DNA of 64,000 nt. Source: Lewinellaceae bacterium. Lineage in GTDB: Bacteria; Bacteroidota; Bacteroidia; Chitinophagales; Saprospiraceae. Positions 26,172-35,764 of the stretch are shown here, one piece after another. Location of the stretch: positions 1,116,001 through 1,180,000 of the forward strand of contig JACJYL010000001.1 in assembly GCA_020636105.1 (NCBI GenBank), read 5' to 3'. The number at the start of each line of letters is the position of its first letter. Position 1 is the first letter of the stretch. The notes beneath the pieces were generated by a model, which searched no databases, had not been told where the DNA came from, and was given only the letters and a program-made list of their open reading frames with translations. The position numbers and the translations under genes were made by a program.

Positions 26172-26957
26172 ATGCTACTTGTTATAGATATAGGAAATTC
26201 CAACGTTTGCCTGGGCCTTTGGCAAGAAGATCAATGGAGGAACATTTGGAGACTCCCCACCTTTCAAAATGACCTTGAGGTTTATTACGAGACTCAATTA
26301 GTCAACCGGTTCCTGGAAGCCAACGTCCAATTGATGGAGGTAACCCGGGTGGTCATGAGCAGCGTAGTTCCAGACATGAATCACAGGATGCTGATTTCCC
26401 TTGAAAAATTGTTCGGCATGGGGGTTATTTTGGTCGGGCCTGAAATTTACCCAAAGATTGATCTTCAAATAGACAACCCTTCAGAAATCGGTACAGACCT
26501 GGTGGCAAATGCCGTGGCTGCTTATCACCAGTTCGGGAGAGATTGTATTATCGTTGATTTCGGAACGGCCCTCACTTTTACGACCTTAACCAAAGAAGGC
26601 CAGATCCTGGGCGTTTCCATCGTGCCGGGATTAAAAACGGCCATCAAAGCCCTCTTCACCAAAACCGCGCAACTTCCGGAAGTGCCCATGGAACATCCGG
26701 TGTCTGCCCTGGGGAAAAATACGGTTCAGGCCATTCAAAGCGGAATATTTTATGGATATACCGGATTGGTCATCAACATGGTGGAGAGTATCAGAAAAGA
26801 AGTGGGTGAACACTACGAAGCCATTGCAACCGGCGGACTTTCAACTACCATCAAATCACTGGAAGAATACTTCCTGGCCATTGAACCCAATCTTACCCTA
26901 AATGGGCTAAGGTATATTGCCCAGGAAATATCTGACCGCAAAAAGGATAAAACCTAA
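26172..26957 (+). CDS. coaX: Type III pantothenate kinase
   Basis: A 261-aa enzyme that phosphorylates pantothenate in the first step of coenzyme A synthesis. The N-terminal phosphate-binding motif is LLVIDIGNSNVCLGLW (residues 2-17). The second motif of the ASKHA fold is DCIIVDFGTALTFTTL (about 124-139), and the GTDLVANAVAAYH segment is typical of CoaX. Normal length, ATG start. The gene stands alone after the candidate RNA and converges on the coiled-coil gene with 58 bp between. Confidence 0.94.
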   Translation: MLLVIDIGNSNVCLGLWQEDQWRNIWRLPTFQNDLEVYYETQLVNRFLEANVQLMEVTRVVMSSVVPDMNHRMLISLEKLFGMGVILVGPEIYPKIDLQIDNPSEIGTDLVANAVAAYHQFGRDCIIVDFGTALTFTTLTKEGQILGVSIVPGLKTAIKALFTKTAQLPEVPMEHPVSALGKNTVQAIQSGIFYGYTGLVINMVESIRKEVGEHYEAIATGGLSTTIKSLEEYFLAIEPNLTLNGLRYIAQEISDRKKDKT

Positions 26958-27015
26958 TGCATGAAGGTATAATCCTGCCAATTGAAATATCCGAAAGGTT
27001 GTTCCCCCGGATGCA

Positions 27016-30000
27016 CTAGTCGTTCCCCGAACCTTTTTCTTTTGCTTGTTCCTGTAATTTTTTGAGCTGCACTTCAGCTGCTTTTATCCTGCGCTCCAGA
27101 TCATCCAAAACTTTTTGTTTTTCTTCGGCCGACTTTTCTGCTTCCTTTTCCTGCTGTTTTAGCAGTTGAATTTGTTCCTGGCTATTTTTCCTGGCGGTGA
27201 GAACTTCTTCCTGAAGTTCTTTTTTGATGGCATCGGTACGCGTTTTCTCTTCGGCAATTTGAGTGGCCGCATCTTCCTTGATTTTAGTCACCTGGTTGGA
27301 TGCCTCGTGTTTGGCATCGTAAATGGTAGTGGAAGTCTCTTCTCTTACTTTGGTTATTTCCTCTTGAGAATTTTTCCTTGCCAGAGCTGTTTCATTCGCA
27401 TAGTCCTGTTTCTTTTCAGCGGCATTATCCCTGGCCTGAGTGACCTCCACTGCTGCTGCTGCCCGTGCCTTTTCCACTTCAAGTTTACTTTGTTCCTGGG
27501 CATCTTTTATTTGCTGAGCGTAATCGGCCTTTTTGGCGGCCATATCTTCCCGTGCCTGACCGACGGCGTTTGCAGCGTTTTCCCTGGCTGTGGCTACTTC
27601 AGTGGCTGCTTCTGCCTTTACTTTTTCCAACTGGGCAGAATTCTCTTGTCTGAATTTTAATAAATCAAGCTGCAGGGATTCCTTTTCCTGTACTGCTTTT
27701 TCCCTTGCTATTTTAATTTCTGCAGCCGTCTGTTCTCGGGCGGCATTCAACTCACGGGCTGACCGTTCCCGGGCTTCTGCCACCTCTGCTGCTATCTTGT
27801 TGCGTTCTTCTGCAGATTTCTCAAGGGCCGCCTTAACGGCAGCAGCCTCATCTGTTCTTATCTTCGAAATCTGATCAGCAGCAGCTTTGCGGGCATCTGC
27901 CACTTCAATGGCAGCACTTTCTCTTGCCTTGCTTGCGTTTGCTTTTATTGCAGCAATTTCATTCGCGGCATTCTCACTGGCTTTCCTCACTTCTTCCGCT
28001 GCTTTTTTACGAGCCATCTGCACATCTTCCACCGAAGCTTCCTGGGTTTCTTTTTCTTTTTTCTTCGCTTCGGCTATTTTCCTGGCGGCTTCTTCCTGTG
28101 CTTTTTTAACCTCCTCACTGGAAGCGCTGCGGGCGTTGAGCACCTCTGATGCGTAATTTTCTTTTGCCTGGGAAGCGGTCTGGCTCGCTTCCTGAACAGT
28201 AGCCTGGGCAGACAACCGTGCTTTCTCTATTTCCGCATTGGCTTTATCGCGTGCCTCCTTGACTTCCAGGACAAGCGCATCCTTTGCGGCATTTTCCCGT
28301 TCCCTGATCTCCGTAATACTCTTTTGGGATTCCGCCTGCACCCTTTCCATCTCTTTGGTAGCATTCTGACGAGCTATAATTACCTCCTCTGCAATGGATT
28401 CCTTCTGCTCCTGGGCCAGTTTTTTGGCATTGGCGATCTCCTCAGCCTCCTTTTTCCTGATCTCTTCGATCGTCATGGCCGCATTTTGCTTGGCGGCGAC
28501 CACTTCAGTGGTCAATTTCTGTTTTTCTTCTTCAGCTTTGGCCCTTGCTAAGGCCACTTCTTGAGCTTCGCCTTTTCTCGTCTCGGTAATTTCATTCTGA
28601 GCCCTGTTTTTCTCTACTGCCACTTGCTCTCTGACACTATTGATCTCCTCTGAGGCACGTTTTTTAGTATCGGCGACCTCTACGGTCACAGATTCTTTTT
28701 GCCGGGCGGCATTCTCTTTTAATTCACCAATTTCAGAAGCCAGCTGTTCCTGTAAAATCCCTTTTTGTTCAGCAGCCGTTCTTCTCACCTCTGCCACTTC
28801 AAAAGCGATTCTTTCTTTTTCCAATACGGCGTTTTCCCTGGCCTGGGCAACCTCCAGGGCACTTTCTTCCCTTATTTTCAGGATCTGCTCCTCTGCTGTT
28901 TTTTTGGTAGCCACTACATCATCAGTAGTTTTATTCCTTTCCGTTTTGGCCTTTTCTCTGGCTAATTGAATGGTATTTGCCGTTTCCTCCCTGATGCGCT
29001 CCAATTCTAACCTCGAATTTTCCCGGGCTGAAGCAATTTCATCAGCATACTCCAGTTTGGCGAGATCGAGTTTTTCCTTTTCCTTTTTCAATTGTTCAGC
29101 AGCTGCATTCCTTGCTGCAGCCACTTCTTCAGCAGATTTTAATCTTGCTTTCCCTATTTCATCTGCTGCTTTTCGCCGGGCCTCATCCACCTGCAGGTTG
29201 ATTTTGTCCAATTCCGAAGTTGCTTTTTCCCTGGCTTCTTTTATGGACATGGCCAGAGCATTTCTGGCCTCTTCGATTTCTTTCTGAGAGGCCTGTCTTG
29301 CGGCCAAAACCTCCTGGGCATATTCCTGTTTTTTATTCTGCGCATTTTCCCGGGCCGCTGCCACGTCCTCCTGCAGTCGTGTTTTGATGGAAGCTGCTTT
29401 ATCTTTTTCAGCCTGTATTTCTTCCCTGAGTTTTTTCTTGGTATCCGCAAGTTCGGAGCGGAGATTCAGCACTTCAGAATCATTGGCAACATTACCCTGA
29501 GCAGCGGGTTTCCCCGACTGCCCTTTGTTGGGACCGGCAACAGGGGTGCCCGAAGATTTTGCACCGGGTAAATCCACTTCAGCTATTTCCACTTCCACCA
29601 CCTGGCTCGGATCCAGGCTCCGGGAAAAACAAATAGCCATATCACGAAAGTCTTTCTGGCGACTTTGGTTTACCGAAAATTTCCTGATCTCATTGCTCGT
29701 GTTGTTTTTGATATAAATAGTTCCGATATCCACCGAAGAAAACCATTCAATCGCTGAAAGATCCAATTGAAGGACATTTACATTAACCGGGCTCCCCTTT
29801 TCACGAATAACCTCTCCCATCTCCACAAATCGGTAGCCACGGCGCATCATGTTCATATCCATAAATATGATCTCATCATCCTGATTAAACTCAACGCCTG
29901 CTTTTGAATACATTTTTGCCGTTACTCCTTTATCACTATTGTTGAGTTCGATACTATAGGTATAATTCCCCCTAACGACAAGTGTTACCGAAACCGACTT

Positions 30001-30123
30001 GAGAAGCCTCGTACCACTGACCATGCGGTCATCAATAATGAGTTCAGAACAAGACTGAGCGAGGGCTGAATAAGCCGTGAAAAGGGAAAGGAAAAAAGAA
30101 AAGTAAAAAATTACTGACTTCAT
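27016..30123 (-). CDS. Large secreted coiled-coil protein (1035 aa)
   Basis: ATG at 30123 gives a signal peptide (MKSVIFYFSFFLSLFTAYSA, cleavage near ALAQ-SC). A globular beta-rich region of about 190 residues follows, then a short Gly/Pro/Lys linker. About 800 residues of uninterrupted charged, alanine-rich helix extend from about residue 215 to the end. Units of the type EVAxARxNAxxEKxxIxx recur at spacings of 18, 11, 22 and 29 residues, which are sums of 7 and 11. This fits a mixed heptad/hendecad coiled coil tens of nanometres long. It is probably periplasmic or surface-exposed and structural. No membrane anchor is seen after the signal peptide. Confidence 0.75.
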   Translation of the reverse strand: MKSVIFYFSFFLSLFTAYSALAQSCSELIIDDRMVSGTRLLKSVSVTLVVRGNYTYSIELNNSDKGVTAKMYSKAGVEFNQDDEIIFMDMNMMRRGYRFVEMGEVIREKGSPVNVNVLQLDLSAIEWFSSVDIGTIYIKNNTSNEIRKFSVNQSRQKDFRDMAICFSRSLDPSQVVEVEIAEVDLPGAKSSGTPVAGPNKGQSGKPAAQGNVANDSEVLNLRSELADTKKKLREEIQAEKDKAASIKTRLQEDVAAARENAQNKKQEYAQEVLAARQASQKEIEEARNALAMSIKEAREKATSELDKINLQVDEARRKAADEIGKARLKSAEEVAAARNAAAEQLKKEKEKLDLAKLEYADEIASARENSRLELERIREETANTIQLAREKAKTERNKTTDDVVATKKTAEEQILKIREESALEVAQARENAVLEKERIAFEVAEVRRTAAEQKGILQEQLASEIGELKENAARQKESVTVEVADTKKRASEEINSVREQVAVEKNRAQNEITETRKGEAQEVALARAKAEEEKQKLTTEVVAAKQNAAMTIEEIRKKEAEEIANAKKLAQEQKESIAEEVIIARQNATKEMERVQAESQKSITEIRERENAAKDALVLEVKEARDKANAEIEKARLSAQATVQEASQTASQAKENYASEVLNARSASSEEVKKAQEEAARKIAEAKKKEKETQEASVEDVQMARKKAAEEVRKASENAANEIAAIKANASKARESAAIEVADARKAAADQISKIRTDEAAAVKAALEKSAEERNKIAAEVAEARERSARELNAAREQTAAEIKIAREKAVQEKESLQLDLLKFRQENSAQLEKVKAEAATEVATARENAANAVGQAREDMAAKKADYAQQIKDAQEQSKLEVEKARAAAAVEVTQARDNAAEKKQDYANETALARKNSQEEITKVREETSTTIYDAKHEASNQVTKIKEDAATQIAEEKTRTDAIKKELQEEVLTARKNSQEQIQLLKQQEKEAEKSAEEKQKVLDDLERRIKAAEVQLKKLQEQAKEKGSGND

Positions 30124-30495
30124 TTCAGGCAATTTATTAATAAACAGATTACTGCATTATAAGTAAATGCGGTACATAATAAAAATGAAAAAACAGACAT
30201 CAAAGTTGCTTGGTCCGGGGACGGAAAGAATATTTTGTACTTGAAGATATTTTCCTGCCGGCAGACTTTAAACCCTAAAATCTGTAAATTTTTCAATTAT
30301 TTTTTTCGCAACCGGGTGGATTATTTCCAATGCTTTTTGAAATAAGTTCAGGATTACAATATAGCTCCAAGACTTAATTGCCCCATATCGGGCAAAGAAT
30401 ATTTCATAAATTGTAAAGCAAAACTATTCTTTGCCCGGATTAATTGCATGTAATATAATTATTTTCGGCTTTATCCGGAAAAAAAAGAGTGTAAA
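30124..30495. other. Intergenic region with a 13-bp perfect hairpin downstream of pyrB
   Basis: A 370-bp stretch without a gene. CGGGCAAAGAATA (30389-30401) pairs perfectly with TATTCTTTGCCCG (30425-30437) around a 23-nt loop. There is no T-run on either side, so it is not a standard terminator. It is about 60 bp past the pyrB stop and could protect the mRNA end or bind a protein. Confidence 0.5.
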
Positions 30496-31428
30496 CTATC
30501 GCTTTGAGGCTAATAAAAAAAGTACAGCCATTCGAATGGCCACCCCATTTTCTACCTGCTGCAGAATAATAGAATGATCCGAATCTGCAACATCGCTGCT
30601 AATTTCCACCCCACGGTTTATGGGACCAGGGTGCATAATAACGATTTGTTTGTCCAGACTGTCCAACAATGATTTGTTGACACCGTAATATAGGGCATAC
30701 TCCCTCAAAGAAGGAATGTACCGCAAATCCTGTCGCTCCAGCTGGATGCGTAAAATATTGGCTACATCACACCATTTAAGAGCCTTTCGGAGGTCGAATT
30801 CTACTTCAACGCCCAAACTTTGAATATGCTTGGGGATTAAAGTCGGGGGGCCACATACTTTTACCTGGGCGCCCAGTTTTTTTAAGCAAAAAATATTACT
30901 CAGGGCCACCCTGGAATGTACGATATCGCCGATAATTACAATTTTTTTTCCTTCAACATTTCCCAACACTTCCTCCATGGAATAAGCATCCAGCAAAGCC
31001 TGGGTGGGGTGCTCGTGGGTTCCATCCCCTGCATTGATGATGTTGGCATCAATGTGTTTGGAAAGAAACATCGGGGCACCGGGAGCCGGATGTCTCATAA
31101 CAACCATGTCCACTTTCATCGACAGAATATTGTTGACGGTGTCCAACAGGGTTTCTCCCTTGCTAACGGAGGAAGAGGAGGCCGAAAAATTGATAATATC
31201 TGCGGAAAGTCTTTTTTCCGCCAATTCAAAAGACAAACGAGTCCGGGTGGAGTTTTCGAAAAACAGATTCGCAATGGTAATATCCCTCAGAGAAGGCACC
31301 TTTTTAATCGGTCGGTTGATGACCTCCTTAAAGTTGTGCGCCGTATCAAATATCAACCGAATATCCTCGGAAGTGATTTGCTTAATTCCGATCAGATGCT
31401 CCGTGCTTAATTGACTAATGACCGCCAT
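30496..31428 (-). CDS. pyrB: Aspartate carbamoyltransferase catalytic subunit
   Basis: A 310-aa enzyme that joins carbamoyl phosphate and aspartate in pyrimidine synthesis. The carbamoyl-phosphate site reads FFENSTRTRLSFE (STRTR at about 57-61), a second segment reads HPTQALLDAYSM (about 139-150) and the C-terminal MHPGPINRGVEI is diagnostic. Standard catalytic-chain length; no pyrI lies next to it. It is last in a minus-strand run, 76 bp after pyrR, so it is plausibly controlled by PyrR. Confidence 0.96.
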   Translation of the reverse strand: MAVISQLSTEHLIGIKQITSEDIRLIFDTAHNFKEVINRPIKKVPSLRDITIANLFFENSTRTRLSFELAEKRLSADIINFSASSSSVSKGETLLDTVNNILSMKVDMVVMRHPAPGAPMFLSKHIDANIINAGDGTHEHPTQALLDAYSMEEVLGNVEGKKIVIIGDIVHSRVALSNIFCLKKLGAQVKVCGPPTLIPKHIQSLGVEVEFDLRKALKWCDVANILRIQLERQDLRYIPSLREYALYYGVNKSLLDSLDKQIVIMHPGPINRGVEISSDVADSDHSIILQQVENGVAIRMAVLFLLASKR

Positions 31429-31504
31429 AAGTTCTTTTGAAATTGAAAAATTTTTTTAATCAATCATTGGTATACCGGGCCTTTTTATATTGGGCAAGTT
31501 TTTT

Positions 31505-32071
31505 TTAATACAAGGGAGTTTCTCCCGCTTTTGCAGGCGGAAACAACAGGATTTCATCCTGTCCGTTCAAGTGTTCCCAATTCACCTTCACATATTCATT
31601 CTCAAGGGCATCAATCGTCAATCCTGAATAATCGGGGCTAACAGGTATTTCACGGTGAAAACGGCGATCCACCAAAACGAGCAGCTCCACAGCCCTGGGC
31701 CGCCCATAATGGTTAAGCGCTGTCAAAGCCGCCTGGACAGTACGCCCCGAAAACAATACGTCATCGACTAAAATGACTCGTTTATTTTCAACGAGAAAAT
31801 CCATTTCGTTAGCATTGACCCTTAGCGGTTTGTCCCGTCTCCTGAAATCATCCCTGTAAAAGCTTATATCCAGTTTGCCATAAGGAAAAGGGGTAATACC
31901 ATGCACGGTAGTCAATCGCTCGTAAATGCGGTCAGCCAGGAGTACTCCGCGGGCCTGAATACCTACGAGACAAACATCCGAAAAATCAGCATGATCCTCG
32001 ATCAATTGTTGACATAGCCTGTCAATAGTGATCAAAAATCGTTCCCCGCCTAATATAATACGTCCTTCCAT
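31505..32071 (-). CDS. pyrR: Bifunctional pyr regulator / uracil phosphoribosyltransferase
   Basis: A 188-aa protein of the phosphoribosyltransferase fold. The PRPP-binding loop is VILVDDVLFSGRTVQAAL (about 109-126), and the segment CLVGIQARGVLLADRI (about 35-50) is typical of PyrR. In other bacteria it binds UMP and pyr mRNA to attenuate the operon and has weak UPRTase activity. It is directly upstream of pyrB. I do not see an obvious anti-terminator pair in the 76-bp gap, so the control mode here is open. Confidence 0.93.
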   Translation of the reverse strand: MEGRIILGGERFLITIDRLCQQLIEDHADFSDVCLVGIQARGVLLADRIYERLTTVHGITPFPYGKLDISFYRDDFRRRDKPLRVNANEMDFLVENKRVILVDDVLFSGRTVQAALTALNHYGRPRAVELLVLVDRRFHREIPVSPDYSGLTIDALENEYVKVNWEHLNGQDEILLFPPAKAGETPLY

Positions 32072-32082
32072 ATCTGGTGCTG

Positions 32083-32116
32083 GTTGCTGGTTTCCTGGTG
32101 CTCGTTACCGATTCGT
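32083..32116. repeat. Dispersed intergenic repeat, family B copy
   Basis: The sequence between glnS and pyrR is made of TGGTTGCTGGTTTCCTGGTG and CTCGTTACCG words. These are the same vocabulary in reverse orientation as at 17162-17205. Confidence 0.5.
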
Positions 32117-32138
32117 AACGCACCTCCAAAAGCTATAA

Positions 32139-33809
32139 TTATTTTTTCCAACTGTCCTTAAGGGAAATCGTAAGATTAAATACAGGATTTTCCTTTGTTG
32201 ATTCAGTATCTACGCAAAAATAACCTTTTCTCATGAATTGCAGATAACTTCCCGGCTCAACTTCTGCCAGGAACGGTTCGATTTTTGCCGTGATGATCTC
32301 CAAAGAATTTTCATTAAAAAAATCGAGGTAATCCTTATCTTCATAGGCATCAGGAGTCGGATCGGTAAACAGTCTGTCATACAACCTGACCTCAGCATCC
32401 TTGGAGTGTGGCACCGATACCCAGTGAATTACCCCTTTGGCTTTTATGCCGGAAGTATCCGAACCGCTCCGGCTGTCAGGAAAATAAGTACAATGTACTT
32501 CCACTACTTCCCCCGTTTCCGGATCAGTTTTATAATCTTCACAATGAAGAATATAGGCACTTTTCAACCGGACATTGGTGCCCGGTCCCAGTCTGAAAAA
32601 TTTCTTGGGAGGATCGACCATAAAGTCCTCTCTTTCAATGTAGATCTCGCGGGAAAAAGGCATATTCCGGGACCCCATACTTTCATCTTCCGGGTTATTG
32701 ATGGACTCCATTTGTTCCACCTTATCCTCAGGGTAATTGGTAATGACCACCTTAAGCGGATCAAGGATGGCCATCACCCGGGGAGTGATCCTGTTGAGCA
32801 CATCACGAGTGTTGAATTCCAGCCTTTCGATCTCAATGACATTTGTTCGTTTCGCAACCCCCACCTCATCACAAAATTCGCGAATGGCCTGGGCCGGAAT
32901 ACCCCGGCGACGCATCCCTGCAAGCGTAGGCATTCGGGGGTCGTCCCAACCAGTTACATAACCTTCTGTCACCAACTTAGCCAGCCGGCGTTTGCTGGTG
33001 ATCATATAAGATACATTCATCCGGGCAAATTCAATTTGCCGGGAAGGAAAAATACCCAGTTGCTCAATATACCAGTCATAAAGAGGCCGATGATTTTCAA
33101 ATTCTATGGAGCAAAGGGAATGGGTGATCCCTTCGATGGAATCAGATTGCCCGTGAGCGAAATCATACATGGGATAAATACACCACTCATCCCCTGTGCG
33201 ATGGTGATGTTCATGTTTGATCCTGTACATTACGGAATCCCGCATATGCATATTGGGGGAAGCCATATCTCCTTTGGCCCTTAAAACCTTTGAACCGTCA
33301 GGAAACTCCTCCTTCCTCATGCCTTCGAATAACCGCAAATTTTCTTCAATGGAGCGATCACGGTAAGGGCTGTTTGTCCCTGGCACTGTGGGAGTTCCCT
33401 TCATGGCGGCAATTTCTTCCACTGAAGAATCATCGACATAGGCCAGTCCTTTTTTGATCAGCTCTACTGCGTATGCATAGAGTTGATGAAAATAATCCGA
33501 GGCATAATGCTCTTCCCCTTCCCACTCGTAGCCCAGCCAACGTATATCATTTTTGATGTTCTCCACAAAAAGAGTCTCTTCCGTAGTCGGATTGGTATCA
33601 TCGAGGCGCAGGTTGGTCTTTCCGCCAAATTTTTTGGCAATTTCGAAATTGACCACAATAGCCTTGGCATGACCAATATGCAGGTAACCATTGGGCTCAG
33701 GAGGGAAACGGGTATGAACCGTTCCTTTGTGTTTGCCATTGGCAATATCTTCAGTAATAATTTTTTCAATAAAGTTCAACGACCTTGAATCTTTTAACTC
33801 TTCGCTCAT
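32139..33809 (-). CDS. glnS: Glutaminyl-tRNA synthetase
   Basis: A 556-aa class I aminoacyl-tRNA synthetase. The HIGH motif is PPEPNGYLHIGHAKAI (about 36-51), the KMSKS equivalent is ITSKRRLAKLV (about 270-280), and the tRNA-Gln-specific beta-barrel anticodon domain fills the last 200 residues. It has the length of the bacterial/eukaryotic GlnRS group. The organism therefore charges glutamine directly, at least in part. It begins 20 bp after argS ends, so the two synthetases are co-transcribed. Confidence 0.96.
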   Translation of the reverse strand: MSEELKDSRSLNFIEKIITEDIANGKHKGTVHTRFPPEPNGYLHIGHAKAIVVNFEIAKKFGGKTNLRLDDTNPTTEETLFVENIKNDIRWLGYEWEGEEHYASDYFHQLYAYAVELIKKGLAYVDDSSVEEIAAMKGTPTVPGTNSPYRDRSIEENLRLFEGMRKEEFPDGSKVLRAKGDMASPNMHMRDSVMYRIKHEHHHRTGDEWCIYPMYDFAHGQSDSIEGITHSLCSIEFENHRPLYDWYIEQLGIFPSRQIEFARMNVSYMITSKRRLAKLVTEGYVTGWDDPRMPTLAGMRRRGIPAQAIREFCDEVGVAKRTNVIEIERLEFNTRDVLNRITPRVMAILDPLKVVITNYPEDKVEQMESINNPEDESMGSRNMPFSREIYIEREDFMVDPPKKFFRLGPGTNVRLKSAYILHCEDYKTDPETGEVVEVHCTYFPDSRSGSDTSGIKAKGVIHWVSVPHSKDAEVRLYDRLFTDPTPDAYEDKDYLDFFNENSLEIITAKIEPFLAEVEPGSYLQFMRKGYFCVDTESTKENPVFNLTISLKDSWKK

Positions 33810-33829
33810 TTTTTTTGTATTTTACGTCA

Positions 33830-35671
33830 TTACATTCTTTCCGGCATTTCAATCCCCAGCAGGTCCATTCCCGTTTCAAGGGTATGTCCAACGGCGAGGC
33901 ATATCATCAGTCTGAAGGCCCTGGCCTCGTCTGATTCAGCCTTTAATATAGGACATTCATGGAAAAACCTGTGGTAGGATTTCGCCAGATTATAACAATA
34001 GTTGGCAATATCCGAAGGATCCAGGTTTTTTGCAGCAGACTGGATCAACCCGGGAAACAATTGCAGTTGAATGAGGATATTTTTCTCCTCCCCATTCAGG
34101 GCTTCATATCCGGCGGCCAGACTTGCGTCGAATGCCCCTGCTTTTCTGAGGACGGATTGAGTCCGAACGTAGGCATTTTGAACATAAGGTCCGGTCTGGC
34201 CCTGAAAATCGAGGGACTTCTTGGGATCAAAAGTCATCCGTTTTTTAGGGTTCACCTTGATGATAAAAAACTTCAGGGCTGCCATGCCTATTTTCCTGAT
34301 AATCTCCAGTTGCTCGGCTTCGCTCAAATCGTTGGTGGTATCCCGCTCTTTTGAATTTTCAGCAGCCTCCTCAATCACTGTTTTCATCAAATCATCCGCA
34401 TCCACGATGGTGCCTTCCCTGGATTTCATTTTGCCGGTGGTCAGATCGATCATTCCGTATGAAAGGTGATGCAATCCATCGGCATAGGGCTCTCCTAGTT
34501 TTTTCAGAATATGGAACAAGCCCTTAAAGTGATCATTTTGCTCATCTGCAACCACATAAACCATTTCCTTCACCCCGTAATCATCATACCTCAATCTTGC
34601 TGTTCCCATGTCCTGGGAAGTATAGGTCGAAGTTCCATCACTTTTAATCACCGTTTTGGGCTCCAGCCCTATCTCTTCAAAATCAGCCCAAACACGCTTG
34701 CCATCCCGGTGCATTACGCCCTTTTCAATGGCCGTTTCGATTATTTCCTTTCCGAGGAGGTAAGTGTCCGATTCGTAATAAAGTTTGTCGAATTGTACTC
34801 CCAGTTCCTGGTAAGTTTGTTCAAACCCTTTATAAACCCAGCCATTCATCTCTTCCCAAAGCGCCCTCACTTCAGGATCTCCGGATTCCCAAGCCAGGAG
34901 CATATCTCTCGCCTGCTTCCCCAACACACTTTCATTATTGAAGTAGTTGTTTTTATACTTTTTGAAAAAAGCTTCCCGGGTTTGGGTGGACATGCCTTCA
35001 GATTGGTAAACTTGCTCCGCTTCACTGGTCTCTTGCCACAGGGCGTATTCTTCCTCGTATCGTTTGGCAAATTCAACATAAAAACCTCCCACAAAATGAT
35101 CGCCCTTGATCCCTGAACTTTCGGGTGTTTTTCCTTCCCCAAAATTTTTCCATGCCACCATACTCCGGCAAATGGCAATCCCCCTGTCATTGACAATCTG
35201 TGTCCGAATCACCTCATTACCCGCAGCGGTCAATATCTTATAGGCTGACCAGCCAAGTAAAATGTTCCTGATGTGCCCCAGGTGCAGGGGTTTATTCGTA
35301 TTGGGCGATGAGAATTCCACGAGTACCTTTTCCCCGGTGGGCGCAGCGTAACCGTAGTGCTCATTATTGTAAATACCTGTAAGAAAGGATTTCCAGAAAG
35401 AATCCGCTATGACCAGGTTTAAAAACCCCTGGACCGTATTAAACCTTACCACCTCCGGGAGTTCCTTTTCGAGATACCGGCCAATGTCCTGCCCGATGTC
35501 CTCGGGTTTCTTTTTGGCCATCCTGGTAAAAGGAAAGGTCACCACGGTATATTCTCCTTCAAAATCCGGCCGGGTGCTGCTTACCGAAACCTCATCAACG
35601 GAAACATCCGTTCCGTACAATGATTTGACCGCTTTTACCACCCCTTCCTGTATGATGCTCGTAATATTCAT
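33830..35671 (-). CDS. argS: Arginyl-tRNA synthetase
   Basis: A 613-aa class I synthetase. It has the Add1 N-terminal domain (about 1-95), HIGH motif in NTNKPLHLGHIRNILLG (about 124-140), a KMSK-like GKMKSREGT (about 411-419) and a DALR anticodon-binding domain ending in MGLLGIEMPERM-like sequence. ATG start at 35671. It is in the run rsmD-argS-glnS, with rsmD 93 bp upstream. A tRNA-Arg gene also lies in this window but far away. Confidence 0.96.
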   Translation of the reverse strand: MNITSIIQEGVVKAVKSLYGTDVSVDEVSVSSTRPDFEGEYTVVTFPFTRMAKKKPEDIGQDIGRYLEKELPEVVRFNTVQGFLNLVIADSFWKSFLTGIYNNEHYGYAAPTGEKVLVEFSSPNTNKPLHLGHIRNILLGWSAYKILTAAGNEVIRTQIVNDRGIAICRSMVAWKNFGEGKTPESSGIKGDHFVGGFYVEFAKRYEEEYALWQETSEAEQVYQSEGMSTQTREAFFKKYKNNYFNNESVLGKQARDMLLAWESGDPEVRALWEEMNGWVYKGFEQTYQELGVQFDKLYYESDTYLLGKEIIETAIEKGVMHRDGKRVWADFEEIGLEPKTVIKSDGTSTYTSQDMGTARLRYDDYGVKEMVYVVADEQNDHFKGLFHILKKLGEPYADGLHHLSYGMIDLTTGKMKSREGTIVDADDLMKTVIEEAAENSKERDTTNDLSEAEQLEIIRKIGMAALKFFIIKVNPKKRMTFDPKKSLDFQGQTGPYVQNAYVRTQSVLRKAGAFDASLAAGYEALNGEEKNILIQLQLFPGLIQSAAKNLDPSDIANYCYNLAKSYHRFFHECPILKAESDEARAFRLMICLAVGHTLETGMDLLGIEMPERM

Positions 35672-35764
35672 TTACGAAAATTGCTTTTGTTAAAAAAATT
35701 CGGCCAAAGTTAAGGCTTTCCGACCATTGATTATGGGAATGAACACAAAAAAGCCAACAAAAAT

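Noticed and set aside
27166..29716. Many plus-strand frames opposite the coiled-coil gene
   Set aside because: They arise from the repetitive alanine/glutamate codons read backwards and give Ser/Phe-rich nonsense.
27016..30123. Considered as a DNA-level tandem repeat region
   Set aside because: The periodicity is in the protein; codons vary between units and no long DNA unit repeats exactly.
32238..33284. 348-codon plus-strand frame opposite glnS
   Set aside because: Antisense to a conserved synthetase with all motifs in place; no family signal of its own.
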